Origin: Allosalinactinospora lopnorensis
Lineage (GTDB): Bacteria; Actinomycetota; Actinomycetes; Streptosporangiales; Streptosporangiaceae
Assembly: GCF_000981225.1 (NCBI RefSeq)
Contig: NZ_LAJC01000050.1
Coordinates: 1 to 44,231 of the forward strand
Direction of reading: 5' to 3'
DNA: 44,231 bases
Shown here: positions 16,981-26,610 of the stretch, piece after piece
Layout: each line of letters starts with the position of its first letter
Numbering within the stretch: the first letter of the stretch is position 1
Notes under the pieces: generated by a model
The model's database searches: none
Seen by the model: the letters and a program-made list of their open reading frames with translations, nothing else
What the model was told of the DNA's origin: nothing
Translations under genes and position numbers: made by a program

Positions 16981-18699
16981 GTGACTGACCAGCGCCCACA
17001 TCTCCAGGGCACCCTCGATGACCTGGGGACGCCGCTGTCGCACTGCACGTTTGTGATCGTGGACCTGGAGACGACCGGGGCACGCCCCGGCGAAGCCCGG
17101 ATCACCGAGATCGGCGCGGTGAAGGTGCGCGGCGGCGACGTCCTCGGCGAGTACTCCACGCTCGTCGACCCTCAGACCTCCATCCCTCCGTTCATCACTC
17201 TGCTGACCGGTATCACCCAGGCCATGGTGGCCACCGCGCCGCCCATCGAGGCGGTGCTGCCCAGCTTCCTGGAGTTCGCCGCTCTGGACCGAGGGACGGT
17301 CCTCGTCGCGCACAACGCCCCCTTCGACGTCGGCTTCCTCAAGGCCGCCTGCGCCGAGCACGGGTACGAGTGGCCCGCTCCGCCCGTTGTCGACACCGTC
17401 GTGCTGGCCCGCCGGCTCGTCACACGCGACGAGGTGGCCAACCACAAGCTCGGCACGCTCGCCGGGTTCTTCGGCGTTCCCGATCAGCCCACGCACCGCG
17501 CGCTGGACGACGCCCGCGCCACCGTCGGCATCCTGCACGGGCTGTTCGAGCGGCTCGGCTCGTTCGGTGTCGACACCCTCGAGGAACTGCGCCGCCTGCG
17601 CTCGGCTCCCACCGCCGTCCAGCGCCGCAAACGCCACCTCGCCGACGACGTCCCGGAGTCACCCGGGGTCTACGTCTTCACCGACGCCAAGGGCGACGCC
17701 CTCTACGTCGGGAAGAGCTCGAACATGCGGAAACGCGTGCGCTCCTACTTCACCGCCGCCGAGACCCGGGGCCGGATCCGGGAGATGATCCCTCTTGTCG
17801 AGGGCGTCACCCCGATCCCCTGCACGATCGGGCTCGAAGCCGATGTTCGGGAACTCCGGCTCATCGCCGAGCGCAAACCGCCCTACAACCGCCGCTCGCG
17901 CAACCCCGAACGTTCCGTCTGGCTCAAGCTCACCCGCGAGATCTACCCCCGGCTGTCCATCGTCCGCGCCGTCCACGGCGACGGCGCGCCTGTGGTCGGC
18001 CCCTTCCGGTCCTCCCGCGAGGCCGAACTGGCCCGCGAGGCCCTGCACCACGCGTTGCCGCTGCGTCAGTGCACGCACCGCTTCTCACCGGGGAAGCCCG
18101 TGTCGGCCTGCCTGCTCGCCGAAATCGGCAAGTGCGGAGCGCCCTGCGAGGGCCGGGAGTCGCCCGGCGAGTACGCCGAGCACGCCGGGGCCGCACGCGA
18201 AGCCATGACCGGTGACGCCGGACGGGTGGTCGGCGCGCTCACGGACCGGATCTCGGTGCTGTCGGCCGAGCTCCGGTTCGAGGAGGCCGCCCTCTACCGC
18301 GACCGGCTGGCGGCATTCCTGAAAGCAGCGGCGCGGGCCCAGCGGCTCTCCGCACTCGCGGAGATCCCGCACCTCGTCGCCGCCCGCCCCGAAGGACCCG
18401 ACTGGGAGATGTGCGTGGTCCGCCACGGCCGCCTGGCCGGGGCCGGCGTGCTGCGTCAGGGCACCGACCCGAGCGCCTATCTGCGGGCGCTGGCGGCCGC
18501 GGCGGAGACCGTGTTCCCCGGCCCCGGTCCGGCACCTCGGGCCGGGGCCGAGGAGATGGAGTGTGTACTGCGCTGGCTCGAATCCCCCGGTGTCCGCCTG
18601 GTCGAACTCGACCGTCCCTGGACATGCCCGATCAACGGCGCGGAACGGTACCGTGGCCTCACAGACTGGGACCGCGCCCCCTCCTCCACCCGGAGGTGA
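16981..18699 (+). CDS. DEDD exonuclease fused to a UvrC-like GIY-YIG nuclease
   Basis: A 572-aa two-part nuclease. Residues about 20-190 are a DnaQ-type 3'-5' exonuclease with VIVDLETTG, VAHNAPFDVGFL and HRALDDARAT carrying the acidic metal ligands. Residues about 215-300 are a GIY-YIG domain (ESPGVYVFTD, ALYVGKSSNMRKRVRSYF), then a UvrC-like Cys-containing region (SACLLAEIGKCGAPCEG) and a UvrB-interaction-like helix (ELRFEEAALYRDRLAAF). The same fusion occurs in M. tuberculosis Rv2191. A DNA-repair role is likely but not settled. GTG 16981 is preferred because TACCCT ends 6 nt before it (leaderless) and conserved sequence follows; the upstream extension to 16783 is low-complexity. Confidence 0.88.
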   Translation: MTDQRPHLQGTLDDLGTPLSHCTFVIVDLETTGARPGEARITEIGAVKVRGGDVLGEYSTLVDPQTSIPPFITLLTGITQAMVATAPPIEAVLPSFLEFAALDRGTVLVAHNAPFDVGFLKAACAEHGYEWPAPPVVDTVVLARRLVTRDEVANHKLGTLAGFFGVPDQPTHRALDDARATVGILHGLFERLGSFGVDTLEELRRLRSAPTAVQRRKRHLADDVPESPGVYVFTDAKGDALYVGKSSNMRKRVRSYFTAAETRGRIREMIPLVEGVTPIPCTIGLEADVRELRLIAERKPPYNRRSRNPERSVWLKLTREIYPRLSIVRAVHGDGAPVVGPFRSSREAELAREALHHALPLRQCTHRFSPGKPVSACLLAEIGKCGAPCEGRESPGEYAEHAGAAREAMTGDAGRVVGALTDRISVLSAELRFEEAALYRDRLAAFLKAAARAQRLSALAEIPHLVAARPEGPDWEMCVVRHGRLAGAGVLRQGTDPSAYLRALAAAAETVFPGPGPAPRAGAEEMECVLRWLESPGVRLVELDRPWTCPINGAERYRGLTDWDRAPSSTRR

Positions 18700-18808
18700 G
18701 CCTCCCGGTCGGTGAGAACGCGCCGGCGGCACCGCGCTGAGCCACGGAGAAGCCCGCAGGCAGGTCAACCAGAGCACCGCTCACGGCAACGGACGGATCA
18801 CGACCCAG

Positions 18809-19570
18809 ATGGCAGGCATACCGCTCAGCGACGACTACCCGGTCCGCCGCGTCCCGGCCGTCACCTACCTGCTCATCGCCGCGAACGTCACCGTCTACCT
18901 GCTCTCGCCACTGTCCGGTATCGCCACCTGGTACGGTCCGGACCTCCTCGCGCGGGCCTGCGCGATGGACGTCTACCTGTTCCGCTGGGCCGCCATCCCC
19001 GCTGAGCTGCTGAGCGGGGAACAGCTGAGCGGCGCCACCGACTGCCCGGGAAGCGACTTCACGAAGATCCCGTGGGTCTCCTCGATCACCTCGATGTACC
19101 TGCACGGCGACGTCGCTCACCTGCTGAGCAACATGGTTTACCTGTTCGTGTTCGGGCCGGTGGTGGAGGACCGCCTCGGCCGCTTCCGCTACCTGGGGCT
19201 GTACACGGTCGCGGGAATCCTCGCGACATACGCCTTCGCGATTACCGAGGCCGGCGCCGAAGTGCCGCTCCTGGGAGCCTCGGGCGCGATCTCCGGCGTC
19301 CTCGGGGCCTACCTGGTGGTCCAGTACCGCAGCCGGGTCACCACCCTGGTCTTCTTCGTGATCCCGGTGCGCCTGCCCGGGTGGGCGCTGGTGGGAACGT
19401 ACTTCGTGCTGCAGTACTACCTCTACATCAGCATCTCGCTGTTCCCCGGCGGGGAGACGGGTGTCGCCTACGCGGCCCACGTCTACGGCTTCATCGCCGG
19501 GGTGATCGGCGGACTGCTCATCCACCGCACCCGCTGGCGGTCCGGCACCCGCCTCTCCGACGTGTACTAG
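18809..19570 (+). CDS. rhomboid intramembrane serine protease
   Basis: A 253-aa polytopic membrane protein with about six transmembrane segments. The serine motif GASGAISGVLG gives Ser158, and AHVYGFIAG gives His224, forming the rhomboid dyad. SMYLHGDVAHLLSNMVYL is the usual conserved His/Asn block in TM2. A loop with a CPGSDF stretch after TM1 faces outside. Rhomboids cut single-span membrane substrates within the bilayer; the substrate here is unknown. ATG 18809 has only a weak ribosome-binding site. The gene follows the exonuclease-UvrC gene on the same strand and is followed within 50 nt by the Lrp-like gene. Confidence 0.92.
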   Translation: MAGIPLSDDYPVRRVPAVTYLLIAANVTVYLLSPLSGIATWYGPDLLARACAMDVYLFRWAAIPAELLSGEQLSGATDCPGSDFTKIPWVSSITSMYLHGDVAHLLSNMVYLFVFGPVVEDRLGRFRYLGLYTVAGILATYAFAITEAGAEVPLLGASGAISGVLGAYLVVQYRSRVTTLVFFVIPVRLPGWALVGTYFVLQYYLYISISLFPGGETGVAYAAHVYGFIAGVIGGLLIHRTRWRSGTRLSDVY

Positions 19571-19616
19571 CGTGCCTCCCACCGTGAGAGTCGCGGACCC
19601 GACGCCAGGAGGCCCA

Positions 19617-19895
19617 TTGATCACCGCGATCGTGATGATAGAAGCCGACATCGACCGCATCCCCGACGTGGCCGAGGCGATCGCCGCGATCGACGGTGTC
19701 AGCGAGGTCTACTCGGTCACCGGCACCATCGACCTGATCGCCATGGTCCGGGTGCGCAGGCACGAGGAGCTCGCCGAGATCATCCCGGGCCGGGTCAACA
19801 GGGTGCCCGGTGTGCTCTCCTCCGACACCCACATCGCCTTCGGCGCCTACTCCCAGCACGATCTGGAGTCGGCGTTCTCGCTCGGAATGGACTGA
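19617..19895 (+). CDS. stand-alone Lrp/AsnC ligand-binding (RAM) domain protein
   Basis: A 92-aa alpha/beta sandwich domain, as in the effector half of Lrp/AsnC regulators, without the DNA-binding half. It reads MITAIVMIEADIDRIPDVAE and VTGTIDLIAMVRVRRHEEL, typical of the fold. TTG 19617 is preferred since AGGAGG lies 4 nt upstream; an in-frame start at 19572 has no such site. Such single RAM proteins usually form multimers and may bind amino acids. It converges on trpD with 11 nt between stops. Confidence 0.85.
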   Translation: MITAIVMIEADIDRIPDVAEAIAAIDGVSEVYSVTGTIDLIAMVRVRRHEELAEIIPGRVNRVPGVLSSDTHIAFGAYSQHDLESAFSLGMD

Positions 19896-19906
19896 GGACG
19901 GCCGCG

Positions 19907-20958
19907 CTAGTCCTGCCCGGCGTAGGAGCCGCTGACCTCGATCCAGCGGTCCAGGGTGGCCGCCGCGGCCCCGCTGTCGACCGCCTCGGCGGCCCTCGCG
20001 TAGCCGGCCCGCAGCGAGTCGACCAGGGTGCCGGGGAGTCCGTCGGCTGCGGTGATCGCGGCCGCGGCGTTGAGCAGGACGGCGTCGCGGATCGGGCCGG
20101 GCTTCCCTGCGACGAGGTCGCGTACCGCCCGGGCGTTGCGGTCCGCGTCACCGCCGCGCAACGCCTCGGGCTCCGCACGGCCGATGCCCAGGTCCGCGGG
20201 GTCCAGCGTCTCCTGGCGGACCGTACCGTCCTTGACCACCCACACGGTGGACGTGGTCGTCGTGGTGAGCTCGTCGAGACCGTCGTCGCCCCGGAAGACC
20301 AGGGTCGACGTTCCCCGCTGCGCGAAGACGCCGGCGATGGTCGCGCACATGGTCTCGTCGAAGACTCCGACCGCGCCGGCCGTGGGCCGGACCGGGTTGG
20401 TCAGTGGGCCGAGGAAGTTGAAGACCGTCGGCACCGCGAGCTCGCGCCGGGGCTTGGCGGCGTAGCGCAGCGACGGATGGAACAGCGGAGCGAAGCAGAA
20501 GGTGATCCCGGCCTGCTCGACCACCCGCGCGGTGTGGTGCGGCGGCAGGTCGATGAGGACGCCCAGCCGCTCCAGCACATCGGCCGTGCCGCACGAGGAG
20601 GACGCGGCGCGGTTGCCGTGCTTGACGACCTTGCACCCGGCCGCCGCCGCGACGATCGCGGCCATCGTGGAGACGTTGACGGTGTGCGCCTGGTCGCCTC
20701 CGGTGCCGACGATGTCCGTCGTGGGGCCGGGAACGGAGATCTGGACGGCGTTGGCGAGCATCCCCTCGGCCAGCCCGGTGACCTCCTCCACATCCGCGCC
20801 TTTGGCGCGCAGCGCGATGGCGAAGCCGGCGATCTGGCGTCGGTGGCCGAGCCCGACATGATCTCGTTCATGGCCCACTCGGTCTCCGCCCTGGAGAGGG
20901 AAGCACCGCTGAGCAGGGTGGTGATCAGGTCGGCCCAGGTCCGCGTCGGGGAGCTCAC
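19907..20958 (-). CDS. trpD: anthranilate phosphoribosyltransferase, frame-broken
   Basis: TrpD joins anthranilate to phosphoribosyl pyrophosphate in tryptophan synthesis. Motifs: [17 protein letters not shown] (PRPP site), [20 protein letters not shown] (anthranilate/phosphate), and [16 protein letters not shown] 20958 with GAGG 8 nt upstream begins [13 protein letters not shown]. The frame breaks near 20836: one extra C on the minus strand (GCCCAG for GCCAG) restores [18 protein letters not shown]. The corrected protein is 350 aa, normal for the family. Monocistronic trpD beside the respiratory genes matches Rv2192c in M. tuberculosis. No attenuator is seen directly upstream. Confidence 0.9.
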
Positions 20959-21028
20959 GTGTCCGTCCTCGGGTGTTCGTGGTACGGCGGAACACTCGTT
21001 CCACCGGCGGGTACGCCTGAGCCGCAGG

Positions 21029-21475
21029 CTACCGGAGGGCCGGAGAGCCGGCGGCGCGCTGCCGCATGAGCTCGGCCAGCGACTCGGCCAGGGCGACCGG
21101 ATCGATGGGGTGCGTGATGACCTTGTCGGCGCGCGACCACGCGGCCAGCCAGCCGTCGTCGCGCCGTCCGATTATCAGGAGCACCGGAGGGCCCTGGAAG
21201 ATCTCGTCCTTCACCTGGCGGCACACGCCCATCCCGCCGGCCGGCGTGGTCTCGCCGTCGAAGACGCAGACGTCGACGCCGAGGCTGGTGTCCTCCAGGC
21301 GCTTGAGCACTCCGGGGGCGGTGGCGCATTCCAGGAACTCGACCTTGGGGACGTCCGCGGCCGGACGGCGCCCGATGGCCAGGCGAACCTGCTCGCGCAC
21401 GTCCGCGTTGTCGCTGTAGATGAGAACGCGCATCTTCGGGCTCTGCCCCACGACCTCCGAGCCGTTGTTCGCCAT
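21029..21475 (-). CDS. stand-alone receiver-like protein, atypical
   Basis: A 148-aa single-domain protein with the response-regulator receiver fold: RVLIYSDNADVREQVRLAI, a likely phospho-acceptor Asp in VCVFDGETTPAGGMGV, and LLIIGRRDD. The usual invariant Lys before Pro in the last strand is His here (VITHPIDPVALAE), so normal phosphorylation switching is doubtful. There is no output domain. ATG 21475 or the TTG two codons upstream may be used; GAGGGA precedes both. It is divergent from ctaE with 529 nt between, a pairing I recall from Streptomyces too. A link to respiration control is only inference. Confidence 0.75.
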   Translation of the reverse strand: MANNGSEVVGQSPKMRVLIYSDNADVREQVRLAIGRRPAADVPKVEFLECATAPGVLKRLEDTSLGVDVCVFDGETTPAGGMGVCRQVKDEIFQGPPVLLIIGRRDDGWLAAWSRADKVITHPIDPVALAESLAELMRQRAAGSPALR

Positions 21476-22004
21476 GCTCAACCGTCCCTCATATCGGATC
21501 ATCCCCGCACGCGCGAGGCCGCCGTCCGTCCGGCACGCGGCCGTGCCGACCGCCCTGGTCGCCCGGTCTGCGGGGTTCTGCCCCGTGGCGCATCCGCCGG
21601 CGCCGAGAACAGCGCGACCGGGTACACCACATTCCGAGCTTATTGCCCTGGGACCTTCGACACGACAGGATGCCACCGACGACGCACCGGTGACCATGCC
21701 GGGTCCGCGAGACGGAGCAGGGTGGTGGAGTGATCCGGCCCCTCTGTCCCCTGCGGAGCGTGTTCGGCGCCGGACCACCGCCCCGGCCGCGATGGGCCCG
21801 CGGAGCTGCGGAAGCGCCGACCCCCGCGGGAAGCACCGGAACCGCTGGCGGATAAGATACCGCGAGCGGCCGCATGGTCCCGCGGTCGAGAGGCGGTTCA
21901 GCATCGGGGCAGGCCCTGTGTAGAGGGACCTGCAGCCACGGGTGATCCCACATCAAACGGGGGGTCGTGCAACACCCCTCGTCAGATACCGCAATAATGC
22001 TCCC
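21476..22004. other. 529-bp divergent region before ctaE
   Basis: No convincing gene is seen on either strand. Two AT-rich hexamers stand out: TAAGAT at 21854-21859 and AATAAT at 21993-21998. A short stem, GGGGT with ACCCC, lies near 21960-21979. The region should hold promoters for both the receiver gene and the ctaE-qcrCAB operon. Confidence 0.45.
21993..21998 (+). promoter_or_regulatory. candidate -10 for a leaderless ctaE transcript
   Basis: AATAAT (5 of 6 matches to TATAAT) ends 6 nt before the ctaE GTG. This would place the transcription start at or next to the start codon. No clear -35 element is visible. Confidence 0.4.
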
Positions 22005-22631
22005 GTGGCGACAGCAACCGCGAACCAAGAAACTCACCCAGCACCTATGCATGGTGCGGCTAAGCGACCTGATCTGGTGAGCGTTGGCACCATCGTGTGG
22101 TTGGCCAACGAACTCATGTTCTTTGCGGCGCTGTTCGCGATGTACTTCACCATCCGATCGGTGACCAAGGGGGATCCCGCCCTCGGCGACTGGCCGGGCG
22201 CCCACCTCAACGTTCCGTGGGCACTCGGCATCACCGTGATCCTGGTGGCCTCCAGCTTCACCGCGCAGGCCGGCGTTTGGGCCGCAGAGCGTGGTGACGT
22301 GCAGAGACTCCGTTTCTGGTTCTACGTCTCGTTCCTCATGGGCCTGACCTTCGTTCTGGGGCAGGCCTACGAGTACTACGAGCTCATCGTCCACGAGGGC
22401 CTGACCTTGCAGTCCAGCGCCTACGGATCGATGTTCTACCTCACCACGGGGTTCCACGGCCTTCACGTCATCGGTGGGTTGGTGGCGTTCCTGATCATGC
22501 TGGGACGCACGTACGCCGCGAAGCGCTTCACCCACCAGCAGGCGACCAGTGCCATCGTCGTGTCCTACTACTGGCACTTTGTCGATGTGGTCTGGATCGC
22601 TTTGTTCGCATCCATCTACTTCATCCAGTAA
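22005..22631 (+). CDS. ctaE: cytochrome c oxidase subunit III
   Basis: A 208-aa five-helix subunit III of the aa3-type oxidase. Motifs: [20 protein letters not shown] (TM1, with the conserved acidic residue), [39 protein letters not shown] and [18 protein letters not shown] 22005 gives the size usual for actinobacteria; an in-frame upstream start at 21942 would add nonconserved residues. It is the first gene of ctaE-qcrC-qcrA-qcrB; the qcrC GTG follows 17 nt after the stop. In actinobacteria these subunits and aa3 form a bc1-aa3 supercomplex that passes electrons from menaquinol to oxygen without soluble cytochrome c. Confidence 0.96.
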   Translation: MATATANQETHPAPMHGAAKRPDLVSVGTIVWLANELMFFAALFAMYFTIRSVTKGDPALGDWPGAHLNVPWALGITVILVASSFTAQAGVWAAERGDVQRLRFWFYVSFLMGLTFVLGQAYEYYELIVHEGLTLQSSAYGSMFYLTTGFHGLHVIGGLVAFLIMLGRTYAAKRFTHQQATSAIVVSYYWHFVDVVWIALFASIYFIQ

Positions 22632-22648
22632 CCCGGAACGGGGAAACC

Positions 22649-23565
22649 GTGAAATGGATCACCGCGCGGCGACGGCATCCCCTAGCGGGCTATGTCGTCG
22701 TCACACTCGCGCTCGCGCTCTTCGGGCTGGGGTATGCCTTCGTAGCACCCGAGACCGACAGGGCCCAGGCGCAGGAGCTCGCCGCCGAGGCTGAGAATGA
22801 CGATCAGGTCGACATCGCTCAGGCAGGCAGATCTTCACCGAAAGCTGCGCGAGCTGCCACGGCCTCGACGGCAAGGGCACCGGCCAGGAGAACATCCCGG
22901 ACATCACCGGCTCTGGGGGCGCAGCGATCGACTTCCAGGTGAGCACCGGTCGCATGCCGTCCATGAACCCGGATGCGCAGATGCCGCGGAAACCCCCGGT
23001 GTTCACCCAGGAGCAGATCGATGACCTGGTCGCCTACTATGAAGAGGAGATCGGTGTCGCCGGGCCGCCGGTGCCCGAGGGCGTTCCGGGGAACATGCCC
23101 CGGCGGGCCGAGTACGGGGACGAGGAATCGTACGAGGAAGCCAAGGCCGAGTATGAGGAGGCGGTCGGGGCCTACGTCCAGGGCGCCGACGACACCGCGG
23201 CGGGCGAGAAGCTCTACCTGACCAACTGCGCGCACTGCCACGGCTGGTCCGGTGGCGGCGGTGCGCTGACCGGCGGCAATTTCGCGCCCGACCTGCGCGA
23301 GGCCTCCCCGCGTCAGTTCTACGAGGCCATGGTCACCGGCCCCGGGGCGATGCCCTACTTCAACGACGAGACCATCACTCCTGATGAGAAGCAGGATCTG
23401 ATCGCCCACTTCCTGACCCTGGAGAACGAGCCGAACGCCGGCGGAATCTTCGCCCTGAACCGGGTCGGCCAGGTGGCGGAAGGCTTCATCGGCTGGACCG
23501 TCGGTCTCAGCCTGATCGTGGCATGCGCGATCTGGATCACCGCGAAGCAGCGAGCCCATGACTGA
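22649..23565 (+). CDS. qcrC: dihaem cytochrome c subunit of the bc1 complex, frame-broken
   Basis: QcrC replaces mono-haem cytochrome c1 in actinobacteria: its two c-type haems carry electrons directly to CtaC. Haem sites are CASCH (in the part after the break) and CAHCH. There is an N-terminal membrane anchor (GYVVVTLALALFGLGYAFV) and a C-terminal one (GWTVGLSLIVACAIWI). The frame breaks near 22822: one extra G (CAGGGC for CAGGC) restores IAQGRQIFTESCASCHGLDG and joins the halves into about 305 aa. The first haem motif is intact in the other frame, so the product would be functional if the gap is a sequence error. Its stop overlaps the qcrA start by 8 nt. Confidence 0.92.
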
Positions 23566-24673
23566 TAACACCACCAAACACGACACCGAGGCAGGTGCCG
23601 GACCCAATGAGCGGGTCATCGGTACCCCCTCGTCCGCCGAGAGCGACGCCATAGTCGCCGGCGCGGCGGATCCGCACCCGCAGCGCGAGCACGACGGCCC
23701 GTACCCGGCCTCCGAGACGCACAAGCACTCCGAGGAGGAGCAGCGCAGAGGCGAGAAGGTCGCCTCGCTGTGGTTCACCATCGCGTTCCTGGCCGGAGTG
23801 GGCTTCATCGTGGCTTTCTTCGTGTTCCCGCCGGAGGCCATCGCCGACCCGCAGATCGGCCAGTACTCCACCATGGCCCTGGGCGGCACCCTGGCTCTCT
23901 CGCTGTTCGGGATCGGCGCCGGGATGACCGTGTGGGCGCGCCGGGTGATGCCGCACTACGAGGTGTCCTCGCCCTACGACGAACTGCCCTCCCCGCCGGA
24001 GGAGAAGCGCTCGTTCGGCGAGTTCTTCATGAAGGGCGCCGACGAGAGCGGGTTCACCAAGCGCCCGCTGATGCGGCGCACCCTGCTCCTGGCCATGGCG
24101 CCGCTGGGGATCGCTCCCATCGTGCTGCTGCGCGACACCGGCCCACTGCCCGGCGACAAGCTGAAGCACACCATGTGGGAGCAGGGCATGCACATGGTGG
24201 CCGAGGGAACGCACCGCAGACTGCGGGCCGAGGACCTGGAGAACGAGCCGGGCGGGATGATCTCCGCGCTGCCCTACGTCGAGCCGACGCCGGAACACCC
24301 GCACGGCCTGAGCCTCAACGAGCAGGCGAAGACCTCGGTCATCCTGATCAAGATGCCGGAGAACGACTGGAAGCCCGGCATGACGCAGCAGCAGCTCAAC
24401 TGGACGTACAACAACATCGTTGCCTACTCCAAGATCTGCACGCACGTCGGCTGCCCCGCGGCGCTGTACGAGCGGACCACGCACCGCATCCTGTGCCCGT
24501 GCCACCAGTCGACCTTCGACGCCGCCGACGGCGCCAAGGTCATCTTCGGGCCCGCCCACCGGCCGCTCCCCCAGCTTCCGATTTCAGTGGACGACGAGGG
24601 CTACCTCATCGCGAACGGGGACTTCCCCACCGCGGTCGGGCCTACCTTCTGGGACGCGGAGAAGGGTGACTAA
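23558..24673 (+). CDS. qcrA: Rieske iron-sulfur subunit of the bc1 complex
   Basis: A 371-aa Rieske protein that takes electrons from menaquinol. The long N-terminal part is typical of actinobacteria and has three transmembrane segments (about 70-90, 105-128, 170-190). The cluster motifs are CTHVGC (Cys294, His296) and CPCH (Cys313, His316), with Cys299 and Cys315 forming the disulfide. The gene starts inside the end of qcrC and is followed 3 nt later by qcrB, so the three are one translation unit. Confidence 0.96.
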   Translation: MTDNTTKHDTEAGAGPNERVIGTPSSAESDAIVAGAADPHPQREHDGPYPASETHKHSEEEQRRGEKVASLWFTIAFLAGVGFIVAFFVFPPEAIADPQIGQYSTMALGGTLALSLFGIGAGMTVWARRVMPHYEVSSPYDELPSPPEEKRSFGEFFMKGADESGFTKRPLMRRTLLLAMAPLGIAPIVLLRDTGPLPGDKLKHTMWEQGMHMVAEGTHRRLRAEDLENEPGGMISALPYVEPTPEHPHGLSLNEQAKTSVILIKMPENDWKPGMTQQQLNWTYNNIVAYSKICTHVGCPAALYERTTHRILCPCHQSTFDAADGAKVIFGPAHRPLPQLPISVDDEGYLIANGDFPTAVGPTFWDAEKGD

Positions 24674-24676
24674 CCG

Positions 24677-26340
24677 ATGAGCACGAACACGGACGCCCCT
24701 AAGGCCCTCCGCAACACCGGCAACTACATCGACGACCGGTTCCACCTGGCCAAGACCGGCGAGAAGAACCTGCGCAAGGTCTTCCCGAACCACTGGTCGT
24801 TCATGCTGGGCGAGATCGCGCTGTACTCGTTCATCATCCTGATCATCACCGGTATCTGGCTCACGCTCTGGTTCAAGCCGAGCATGGCGGAGATCGTCTA
24901 CGACGGCTCCTACGAGCGGCTGAACGGTGTCGCGATGAGCGAGGCCTACGCCTCTACCCTGTACATCGACTTCGATGTCCGCGGGGGGTTCCTCATCCGG
25001 CAGATCCACCACTGGGCGGCGCTGATCTTCGTCGCCGCCCTTGTGGTGCACATGCTCCGGGTGTTCTTCACCGGCGCGTTCCGCAAGCCACGCGAGATCA
25101 ACTGGCTGATCGGTATCGCGATCTTCGCGTTGGCGATGGTGGAGGGCCTCTTCGGCTACTCGCTCCCGGACGACCTGCCCTCGGGCATGGGCGTGCGCAT
25201 CCTGCAGGGCGTCATCCTGGCGCTCCCGGTGATCGGAACCTACCTCAGCATGTTCCTCTTCGGCGGGGAGTTCCCCGGCGAGGACATCATCACGCGGCTG
25301 TACATGCTGCACATCCTGTTGATACCGGGGATCCTGCTGGCACTGATCGTGCTGCACGTCCTGATCCTCTGGCATCAGAAGCACACGCAGTATCCCGGGC
25401 TCGGACGCACGGACAGAAAAGTCGTCGGCACGCCGATGTTCCCCGCGTTCGCGGTCAAGGCTGGCGGGTTCTTCTTCCTCACGTTCGCCGTGACCACCGT
25501 GATGAGCGGGTTCGTGCAGGTCAACCCGATCCACCTGTTCGGCCCGTTCACCCCCACGTCCATCACCTCCGGGCTGCAGCCCGACTGGTACATGGGCTTC
25601 ATGGAGGGGTCGCTGCGGATCTTCCCGAACTGGTTCGACTTCCAGATCGCCGGCTACGCGGTTCCGACCGCTGTGCTGGTCCCCGGACTGGTGATCCCCG
25701 GCCTGATCTTCGGTGCCCTTGCGGTCTGGCCGTTCATGGAGCAGTGGATCACCGGCGACAAGCGCCACCACAACGTGGGCGACCGCCCGCGCAACGCCCC
25801 GGTCCGCACCGGTCTGGGCGTGGCCGGCGTGGTCTTCTACGGGGTGCTCTGGGCGGCCGGTTCGAACGACGTTCTGGCCGAGACCTTCCATATCAGCCTC
25901 TACTGGACGACGTACTTCTTCCGGGTGGCGCTGATCGTCGGGCCGATCCTCGGCTTCATCATCGCCAAGCGCATCTGCCTGGGCCTGCAGCGGCGGGACC
26001 TGGAAACGCTGGAGCACGGCTACGAGAGCGGCATCATCCAGCAACTGCCCAGCGGCGAGTTCATCGAGGTGCATCGGGAGCCCTCCGAGGAGACGGTGAG
26101 CGTCCTGGAGAGCAAGCTGGAGCGCGAGAAGATCCTCGCGGCCCAGCGGTCGGTGACCATCGACCAGCACGGTGTCGAGTCACCGGAGTCCCGCAGCCTG
26201 GTGGGCAGGCTCCGCGCCTGGCTGTCCCACTGGTACACGAAGGACAACGTCTCCTTCGAGGGCGCCGAACTGCACCGCGGTCACCCCCCTGAGCACGAGC
26301 GGGAGGAGATCGAGCGCAGGAGACCGCCGGGAGCCGCTGA
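24677..26340 (+). CDS. qcrB: cytochrome b subunit of the bc1 complex
   Basis: Menaquinol-oxidising cytochrome b with two b haems. It contains RQIHHWAALIFVAALVVHML (helix B with haem histidines), GYSLPDDLPSGMG, LYMLHILLIPGILLALIVLHV (helix D), and the Qo-site region near PDWYMGFMEG. The core plus usual cytoplasmic tail ends near residue 540-550. The open frame itself runs on to 26584 (635 aa) straight through a strong terminator hairpin at 26355-26390, and its last 90 residues are Arg/Pro-rich. I end the gene at the TGA 26338-26340, reached if one base is missing near 26315 (reading QETAGSR then stop). That end is uncertain; the rest is secure. Confidence 0.9.
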
Positions 26341-26354
26341 GCACCCGGGACGCG

Positions 26355-26390
26355 AAAGGCCCGGCCGCAGACAGTTGCGGCCGGGCCTTT
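26355..26390 (+). terminator. terminator of ctaE-qcrCAB
   Basis: A perfect 15-bp stem (26355-26369 with 26376-26390) with a 6-nt loop, starting AAAGG and ending CCTTT. It follows the proposed qcrB stop by 14 nt and should end the operon. Confidence 0.8.
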
Positions 26391-26556
26391 GCCATGCCGG
26401 GGAACGCTTCCCCACGGGGCTCCGGGCGTCCGACCGGGCCGGCCGCCAGGTCGGTCCGCCACCCGCGGCGAGAACGAAACACCAGGCCGCCCTCAGTCGC
26501 CCACAGCACCCCTCACAGCTCCGACCGCCCCCTTTCTCCCGTGAAACACGACGAGA

Positions 26557-26587
26557 GCCTCAGAATCCACCTGGTGGATTCTGAGGC
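26557..26587. terminator. hairpin after the L,D-transpeptidase gene
   Basis: A long inverted repeat (GCCTCAGAATCCAC and its complement) with almost no spacer lies 24 nt beyond the transpeptidase stop. It is likely the minus-strand terminator and also a second block to read-through from qcrB. Confidence 0.6.
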
Positions 26588-26610
26588 CCCTGCGTCGGAT
26601 ATGGCCCGGG

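Noticed and set aside
22649-23565. Programmed ribosomal frameshifting in qcrC or other broken genes
   Set aside because: There is no shared slippery heptamer or downstream structure, and unrelated genes show the same missing-G/C pattern, so sequence error is simpler.
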